From Flammula alnicola (lineage: Eukaryota > Basidiomycota > Agaricomycetes > Agaricales > Strophariaceae), in contig JADNRV010000050.1 of NCBI GenBank assembly GCA_015499995.1, positions 248,001 through 312,000 of the forward strand: DNA of 64,000 nucleotides, written 5' to 3'. The stretch's first letter is position 1. Every line of letters starts with the position of its first letter. A program made the translations under genes and the position numbers. This document shows, one piece after another, positions 56,810-64,000 of this stretch. The notes under the pieces are model-generated. The model saw nothing but the letters and a program-made list of their open reading frames with translations, was not told the origin of the DNA and searched no databases.

Positions 56810-57366
56810 GTCAAGAAAATGCGCATCCGTGGGTATATATGATGAAATTCTAATTACCCCCAACGAAATTTGACTGGAATTTGACGACTTGATATTGCAA
56901 AAGCTTCGCGAGAAGGTAGTCTCGTACCAAGATCGTGTTGTGAGAGGGGATTTGATTGAGCCTACGCGAGAAGGGACGGTCGATCGTCGGGTAGGCACTA
57001 CTTTAACTTAGGAAGTGATATCCCCGATGTGGATATGTTCCATGCTCATCTTATCTCCGGCACAATAGTTTTTAAATAATTGTTTTCTACGCGAAAACCA
57101 TCACAAGGCTGGAAAGTCTACGCTGAAGTACTCTCCCGCATCTCATCTCCAAGTTTATCCAACATCGTCTTCAACTCCTCAGCCTCCGAAATTAATTGCT
57201 GAACAGTAGGTTCAGGTTTCTTTTCAGGTATTGGCTCTTTCCAGCTCAGCTGTTCTACAGCCTCGTGCACGACCTGCTCCCAAGATTTACCCTCCTTCGC
57301 GAGCTCGTCCACCAATTCATCCTTTATCCTCCTGCATGCACCGACACCGTCATACCCAAAGCTAGT
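56742..57366. repeat. Direct repeat bounding the chitinase block, right copy
   Basis: Copy of 40274-41070 without the 231 bp insertion. Here the DHODH side continues into the intact gene and the BTB side stops after about 68 bp of coding sequence. Confidence 0.92.
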
Positions 57367-58819
57367 GTATACCTGCACCATGGAGGCACCAGATTTTGCA
57401 TAGTCGAGAGCATCTTTGCCGCTCGCGATCCCTCCACACCCGATTAATGGAATAGAGGAAGGTAGATGTGCGCGCAGTGTTTGAAGAGCCTTGAGTGAGA
57501 AAGGTTTGATAGGTGGTCCTGAAAGTCCACCAGCCTCAGATTTGTTGGCTGCAGAAGAATCGTTAGTAATGTCATTTTGTCTTCAAAACCAGACGACTGG
57601 CCATTGACAAGAGTCTTCGGTCGTTGTATCGTCGTGTTGCTGACAATTACGCCATCGATATTGCTTTTTCTTATTACGTCTGCCATCTCAATAATCTGGG
57701 ACTTTTCGAGGTCGGGCGCAATCTTGAGAACGACTTTCGGCTTCCTTGATGTCAAAGGAGACGGTGTTAGCTCATCTCGAGCCTTTGTGACGCCATCTAA
57801 CAGCCGTTCTAGGACATCTTTGTTTTGTAAACCTCTGCATAACTATAAGCAAGGGGTTAGAATCAAACTTATAATATGACAGACTCACCGCAGACCAGGC
57901 GTATTAGGGCTGGAAACGTTTACTACCAACACATCCGAATAGGGTCCAAATGTCCGAACACCAGCAACAAAGTCGTCTATGGAATCGGCAGGCGACTCCT
58001 TGTTTTTACCGAGATTAACAGCCAGCATTGAATCTTCTCTAAGTGCCGCTCGATCAGGTCCACTAAAGAACGTCGGGATTCGTGCGCGCACGCGAGCCAG
58101 AACGGAAGAGTGGCCTTGAGAGGGAAATCCATATCGGTTGATGACCGCGCCATCTTCGTCTAATCGAAACATACGCGGGCGAGGATTTCCGGGCTGCAAA
58201 TATAAATAGGTTGAAAAGTTTGCTGAATACGAACATTGAGACGCACCTGGGGTTTTGGAGTAACACTACCAATCTCCACCCAGCCGAAACCGAGATCAAA
58301 TAGCCCTAGCATACCATCTCAGCATACGAATGTAAGCAATGGCTAGCAATTCTACCATCTATAGCTTCCCCGTCTTTGTCGAAACCCGCGGCCAGGCCGA
58401 TTGGATTCGACACGGCTTCACCCCAAAGCTATGACATATATAAGATAATAAAGTCGAGTGACATGTCTTTGGAAACTCACTTGACATTTCAACCGTTCAT
58501 CATCCCGCACTGGATCCTTCGGTCCAAGACCAGACTTCAGAGTCTTCACCGCCAGCTTATGGCCCGTCTCCGGATCCAAAATATTCCGAATAATTGGCGT
58601 CAAGACATATCTATGCAGGGCAGAGCGAGAGTCGAGATAATAAACTGTGAAAAGCCCAGCAGAGACCACGAAGGCGGTAGTGTACAATGCCGTTCGGATT
58701 GGGTTGCGTTCGACAGGAGCGGATTTGGTGAAAAGGTGGCGGGTTGAATGTACGTGTTTTGGGGCTCTAAATGACGTCCTGGCTAGGGTATGAGGAATGC
58801 CATGATTTAGGATTGGCAT
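57118..58819 (-). CDS. Dihydroorotate dehydrogenase (quinone), mitochondrial class 2
   Basis: Six or so exons from ATG 58819 to TAG 57118-57120. The N-terminus is a basic mitochondrial presequence ([18 protein letters not shown]) followed by one membrane helix ([19 protein letters not shown]), the class 2 layout. The FMN barrel shows [88 protein letters not shown] and [12 protein letters not shown]. The catalytic Ser of class 2 enzymes is in the VNVSSPNT segment. It oxidises dihydroorotate to orotate at the inner membrane, passing electrons to ubiquinone, the fourth step of pyrimidine synthesis. A helical C-terminal extension of about 70 residues (from [13 protein letters not shown]) follows the barrel. 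The 3' end is duplicated, broken, at 40585-41070. Confidence 0.93.
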
Positions 58820-60738
58820 CCTGGATGTCGGGGCAACCTGATGTCTGAAATAACGACCGTGTCAAGCTTGCTCGGGATGTTCGGAGGCGATGTGGGCGTT
58901 TGTTATGTCCCAAAGCCATCGGGCACTCGAACATTCAGGTTAAGCTTCTGTTGAATTGTGTCTAACTCTATCGATATCACAACCATGGCCCAGCGACTTT
59001 TACGAACTAAAATCATCGAGTCGATGACTATCGAAAGAAGATTCGAGGCAGTTGTTCTTACTCTCATACTTTCCCTGACACTGTACCGAAATTCCACTTC
59101 GGGTATTTGGGTCTCTCCAGCCAGCTCGGTGCAACAAAATCGGTCTCCCAGCTTACCATAGGACTGTCTGTTTGTCCTTGCATCTGACTGTTAAGGCATA
59201 TTAAACACGACTATTCCTGGAGTTCTATGGATGTTCTCGCCCGCTTGCCCGATTGTGGACGCCTCGGAAGTATTCTATTGTGGAATATCACCGGTTGACT
59301 AGACGCCTCTCTTGAGCTTCGAGATGTCATGGAATTTGTCGAGACCCAGGATTATGGAGATTTTACAGGAGGCGCAACCGATGGATTGGACCGCTAAGCC
59401 GCTAAATACAAGGTTGATGATACAAGCCATGACGTGCTGTAAGTGCTACAGTATCTAGTTGAACATTTACATTGGATAATTGATGGGGTTTCATAGGTTT
59501 TATATACAGGTAACACCAGGAAGAAGTAATGCCTTTTCCTCAGCCAAACCTTCAGTGAGCTCCACGTAGCGGTAGCATGTTTGACGACGGCTCTGCGACA
59601 GTTGAACGAATTTGGTCTGAAGTACTTCTAGGGGTGCGGCGGAAAGGTTAAAATGCCGCAAATGCATTCGAAATCCTTTGACTACAAGAAATTCAAATAT
59701 CAGTCTGATGGTGTTAGAAGCGGCCAGCTGCTATCACTTACAGGACATTCCTGTCCTGGATAATGTCTTGCGTTGATTCTATGCCGCAGAAGCAGTCCGT
59801 TTAAATGACTCTCTTCCTTGTGAAATTGTAACTGAACTCACCCAGTGTCCGAAGATAGGGTCTATTGTTTTGCGAGTCTTGTTTAGAAGTGGTGGCTCGC
59901 TTTGGCTGATTCGACTTCAAGTTATTTGGAGAGTTCGATGGCTCGCGCGTGCCGCTGATGGGCGCCACAGCCTAGATCCAAAAACATCAATACCCAATAG
60001 GTATATTGTGAAAGAAAGCCGTTACGGATGTGGAATGGGGAGCCATATCAAAATATGCCATTTAAAATTTTTAGAAAGGTGCGGGGTATTGTGAGAGGGT
60101 CGCTCTAGTGTCTGACTAGCAACAGCCGACGCTGACACTCCTTTTAACGAACAGGTACCAATGGAAATAGGATGAAGCAAGGAATTTCACGGTAATGACT
60201 TCATGATGACGATGTTTGGCTGAATCGTAAGTGGCCTGGAATGACTCCCATGTGTTTTATTCTCTTTCGGTTGCGATAAAGGTTCCAGTGCTCACGGAGA
60301 GCCAATATTTCGTAAGTACGTACTATATTTAATTTTAGAAGCCCTTGATGTAAAGGAAGATAATTAGACAGCACCATCAGATTAGATTGAACCCATAGTC
60401 CAAGTCAGCCCCTTTTTCAGACGTTTCCTCTCAACTTCAACATTAATGTACATTGTAGAACCAAAGGGGCGACCAACTTCTTGAACTGCCACCGATATGT
60501 GGATCCGAGAATACGTAGCACATGTCAAAACTGCAATGGGAATCCAGGGAGCATCACTGAAACCGTCGGTGAGACATGCTAAAAGACCATTTCACATGAA
60601 AAATGACCGCCAAGTAGTCGAAGGCAGCGAAACGCAAGTGGTCAAGCTTCAAGACCCAAATGCCTATCTGCAATGAGATATTATGGATTTAGTTGGAAAT
60701 ATGACCGAATCTGTATGACTGACCTCCACTGCTCGCCG
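58820..60738. other. Intergenic region, no gene recognised
   Basis: Nearly 2 kb upstream of DHODH and downstream of the dolichyldiphosphatase gene. Frames are short and unsupported. It holds the DHODH promoter at its left end. Confidence 0.5.
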
Positions 60739-61678
60739 TCACCGAGTCTTTTCTTTTGCAGACTCTTGCCGCCTCTCCCATTCCTTTCTCCACCGTAGCC
60801 ATTCTCCTTCGCGCCCACCATCTGCCCATACAGCCCAGCCGTCGCGTATTTGCAGCCATTTCACGATGGTGTTGTTAAGGATCATTGACTTCGCTTTCCC
60901 GAGAGAAGATGTGGGATATCGGGTGGGAATGGCCTCAGTAACGAAATATAATGGAACTCCAAGTATAGTGCCTATCGCTAATCCCCAGAATATTTGGTTT
61001 CCGTTATGGTACCCGAGATAATACCTACGCGAACAGATTCTAAGCAAAATCATAGTGACAAGGAATGTATCTCCATACCGTGAATAGGCAACGAGACCCG
61101 ACCATCCAAGAAGCCCGGCATAGACGATCATGCGCCAGAGAAAATCGAGGACAGGGTATCCGGTGGAAGAGAAACGGTGTCGGAAGTATAGGTGACACGT
61201 CAAGAAAGACGCGAAGTATGCCATGTATTGGCTATGAGATGAGGGAAATCCATAGCCATTCCCAATGCTTTCTGGAGCCACTAAAATCAGTGGTGCGCCT
61301 TGCTGACGACAAATTAATGCGCACCTATGGGCCTATCTTGCTTGATAGCGCGTTTTATGACCCAATTGAGCAGCTCTCCAAGGATCTGCCCTGCCCACAT
61401 CACGATCACGAGAAACTCTCGCGTTTGGACAGCTAACGCTGCATATGATGCCTATACTTCAAATGAACAACTGGGCCATGGAGTTGAGAACAATCGCTAT
61501 CTCACCATTAGAAGGATTGGACTCAGTGTTACGAGGGCAAGGCCCAGCGAAAAGTATGATGAATCATCATCTGCCAGAACGACTTGGAATAAATGTTCTG
61601 TCATGTATTCGTGATGAATGAGTAGGACGCACATAGGACATGGGTAAGGTCGAGAGACGCCCGTGGCCCTTCGTTCAT
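60739..61678 (-). CDS. Dolichyldiphosphatase (CAX4/DOLPP1-like, PAP2 family)
   Basis: Five exons from ATG 61676-61678. Introns: about 61591-61640, a 54 nt intron near 61440-61495, a 44 nt intron near 61274-61317 (GTGCGC...TTTTAG), and 61025-61078. The spliced product is about 240 residues. After DLTHVLF, several membrane helices (YFSLGLALVTLSPILLM; FLVIVMWAGQILGELLNWVI) carry the three PAP2 phosphatase motifs: KRAIKQDRP, GNGYGFPSSHSQYM and, formed only after splicing the last intron, SRYYLGYH. The DOLPP1-specific CHLYFRHRF is present. The enzyme recycles dolichyl diphosphate to dolichyl phosphate at the ER lumen, needed for N-glycosylation. The last exon ends in a charged helix, WLRWRKEWERRQESAKEKTR. 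Confidence 0.92.
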
Positions 61679-63129
61679 TCTCCCAGCTCCTTGTGTGTTC
61701 GTTCAAGTTTGGTTTCAGTCACTTCTTCAGATGAGTCCGCTTTAGACACCGGCCCGGGCACAACGCTTGATATTCACACGATTTGCCACCACGAGCTGCT
61801 TCTATCACGATGACCGAGGTCGCTATGAACCTGATTGCATTGTAGGAATTCTCAATTCTATTTCAACCTCATATGATGGCGACGGTCTCGCAAAATTGGG
61901 AAGACGTATGCCACGGGCTCTTGCGGTTCTCGTATCTAGACTGCGAGTCAATTCTATGTCTTGCAAATGATTCTAGCTGAACGACCGTATAAGACAGATC
62001 GTCTCCCACTGTTGAGTCAATTCAACAAGGATGGCTGAATAACTGCCAAGGCAGTGCCCGTATTGTGAGTGCATCTACTTGAAGTCATAAACAAATCGTT
62101 GAAGTTTCTTCTCAAGTCGAGTGTGCTTGCTGTCGTGGCAACCTTGCAGTTACTTGAAACTCTGACAACTTTGATGCTGGACCATCATAATTCTCGCGGA
62201 GGCCTTCTGGCGCTGAAATCATTGGATATGCATGCATCGGCTGCTTTATCCTTCTTGATCGTTTTGGCGATGTTCCGTATCGCGCCGCCCGGGATTCCAG
62301 CGTGCCGTTGGGTGGCCAACCTGCTATGGAGCAGCAGAGCATCCTCAGAAAATATGGCATCGGCGCATTATGCAGTGGGTCGTCTGGCATTATTTTCCTC
62401 GTTAATGAGTCCAAATCTCATTTCTAGGAGCAAGAGAATGTGTTGAATGCCAGAACGACTGCGAAAAATAAATTCAAGACTTTGCAAGCTGAGGAACTTC
62501 CCGCTGATCTGGCTGGGTTTGGAGGCCAAACATGTTCGTCTTGACTTTTCAAAGCGATTTAGCTTTTGCTCATGTCTACATTTTGTAGGAAGCTGAGAAA
62601 GAGAAGCCAGTGTCGGGGAGCAATTCAAAGAAGTTGCGATGCAAAAAGACGTCGTGGATGAGACGCAGGCTTCCGAGTCCTCGTAGGACGAAATAAGTGC
62701 AGAGAGGCGCAGAGATATCTTGACGCCATGCAGAAGCGTTAAAGGAGAGGAACAGACGTATGTGAAATATCCGGAGTAAAGTTCATGAATCATCCTGCTG
62801 ATCGTCCCTCTCGATTTTTACAGCCATGATGCCTCAGTCGAAACATGCGATAGAGGTCAAGAAGAATCTCGACAAGCGGAGAAGGAGCTCCGGTAGATGG
62901 TGGTTTTGAACAGGGTCAGTCCGATATTCTTCGTTGTCGCCCTTTACCGCCTATTAATGGAAACCGTAGAAACGCCTTCATTTTCGTAACTAGAATTTGT
63001 ACTGTCTGTCCTGAACTTCACGCTTTAGAGAAGGAATTGCGAGCGAAGCGAGCAATAAGAGCATCCATTACACAAATGGTTCGATTCAATGAAACGCGAT
63101 GTAATTTATGTTGTCCTTGCTAAATCTCT
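61679..63129. other. Intergenic region, no supported gene
   Basis: Frames at 62069-62446 (+), 62112-62414 (-) and 62368-62793 (-) overlap each other and show no family features or supporting splice structure. The left end should hold the dolichyldiphosphatase promoter. Confidence 0.5.
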
Positions 63130-64000
63130 TTAACACAAAGGCCGAAATAGTTCTTCAAACCAATCTAGTCGCAGAAGAAAATGTTCCATGGAGTTTGCTG
63201 TGGTGCGTTCTTCTCTGACTTCTGGTATTTGAGGAAACTCAAATAAAATAACCAAGCCTATTTCCACTGCGTCGAGAACAGCGTGCTTGTGCTCGTGTGG
63301 GACGGCAGCAGTCAAGGTATTCCAAAAGGCTATGGCTATTGAATTGGTGGCTTCATTCAAGATATCCCGTCGCTCTTGATTGATGACGCAGATGAACCGA
63401 ATATGAAAGGCATTGAGACCGAAGGGAAGGAACGTAGCCCCTTCCCAATCAAGAAGAGCCATAATGTTAGGGGGCGACGAATCATCGATGATGATCTATA
63501 TCGTGAATGAGTTGAATGTAACCAGTAAAAGAGGGGAGAACACACGTTAAAACTATGCGGGTCCGTATGACAAAGGATGAGATCGAGAACTTTAAGATTA
63601 TCTGCACAACTTCTTAACCCCTTGATACGGTCGAGATATGCGGCGTGTACGTTTCCAGGTGTGTTTTTAAATGGACCACTGTCCGAGCTGACTATGTCGA
63701 TAATATGGTCAAGACGGGGAATGATATAATTATCGACGACGACGCCACTTTTGCTTTCAATATGGAGGGAGCATCGGACGAGAATGGAAGCGAACTGGAC
63801 CGCAAGTGCACAATCATCCTCGAGCCTCGTCCAGACTAAAGGTCCTGGATCCCATCGCGAACCAGAGACCTTCGGTTGACCGTAAGTGTAGGATGTTTTT
63901 GTGGCCGGAAGCCCTGTCACAATAGGAACAATGTCGCCCAGGAGGGTGTGCGCGAGGAGGACGATCCCAGTGTCGATTGATGAGTCTCTGAGCTGGATGA
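63130..64000 (-). CDS. APH-like (aminoglycoside phosphotransferase fold) protein, C-terminal part, cut by window edge
   Basis: Two exons joined across a 51 nt intron near 63497-63547 (GTGTGT...ATATAG). The spliced line reads LILCHTDPHSFN, then IIIDDSSPPNIMALLDWEGA: this is the H-x-D-x4-N catalytic loop and the DWE metal-binding motif of fungal APH-like kinases. The family phosphorylates small molecules; the substrates of fungal members are mostly unknown. The visible C-terminus is helical and ends FEELFRPLC. The frame upstream (RDSSIDTGIVLLAHTLLGD) runs off the window, so the N-lobe is not seen. Confidence 0.72.

Noticed and set aside
62069..62793. Overlapping frames of 100-141 codons on both strands
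   Set aside because: No motif, no signal peptide, no splice pattern that extends them; likely chance.
1..64000. CRISPR arrays, operons, Shine-Dalgarno sites and rRNA/tRNA genes
   Set aside because: The DNA is fungal with spliced genes; no regularly spaced short repeats with spacers and no convincing RNA gene were seen by eye. A tRNAscan or Rfam search would settle the RNA genes.

Overview
The window looks like nuclear DNA of an Agaricomycete-type basidiomycete. Genes are split by many short introns (about 45-65 nt, GT...AG, with CTAAC/CTGAC-like branch sites), and families typical of mushroom fungi are present: a Crinkler-kinase, basidiomycete BTB proteins, a CBM19-like secreted protein and a GH18 chitinase paired with a LysM protein. 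I cannot name the species. Gene models were read by eye from frames and splice sites; no search was run.

Layout, left to right. 0-10 kb: start of a splicing factor SF3B1-like gene (cut by the window edge), a forkhead transcription factor and DNA ligase IV, all on the minus strand. 10-20 kb: a Gin4/Hsl1-type septin-checkpoint kinase (+), then a Crinkler-domain protein kinase (+) enclosed by two long direct repeats that carry the tail of the Gin4-type gene. 21-30 kb: dynein light chain LC8 (+), an Axl2-like cadherin-fold membrane protein (-) and importin-4/Kap123 (-). The last two overlap a stretch of roughly 3 kb where reading frames break repeatedly by one base. 30-37 kb: a vacuolar carboxypeptidase S gene (-) between two ~0.64 kb direct repeats, a 176 bp pogo/Tc1-like MITE, and a secreted CBM19-like protein (-). 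37-41 kb: a decayed CadD-like transporter (+), a BTB protein (-) and a broken 3' fragment of dihydroorotate dehydrogenase. 41-57 kb: a block with a 7 kb GH18 chitinase (-), a divergent ten-LysM protein (+) and two uncharacterised genes, bounded by direct repeats of BTB/DHODH flanking DNA. 57-64 kb: complete mitochondrial DHODH (-), dolichyldiphosphatase (-) and the end of an APH-like phosphotransferase (-).

Most core genes are housekeeping: splicing, end joining, septin control, dynein, nuclear import, pyrimidine synthesis, N-glycosylation. Set into this framework are three accessory blocks (Crinkler-kinase; carboxypeptidase S; chitinase plus LysM), each between long direct repeats. In two of them the repeats are copies of the neighbouring host genes, which reads like insertion with duplication of the target flank. 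The divergent chitinase/LysM pair is the best candidate for a functional module: one partner supplies catalysis and hevein-type chitin binding, the other supplies LysM chitin binding.
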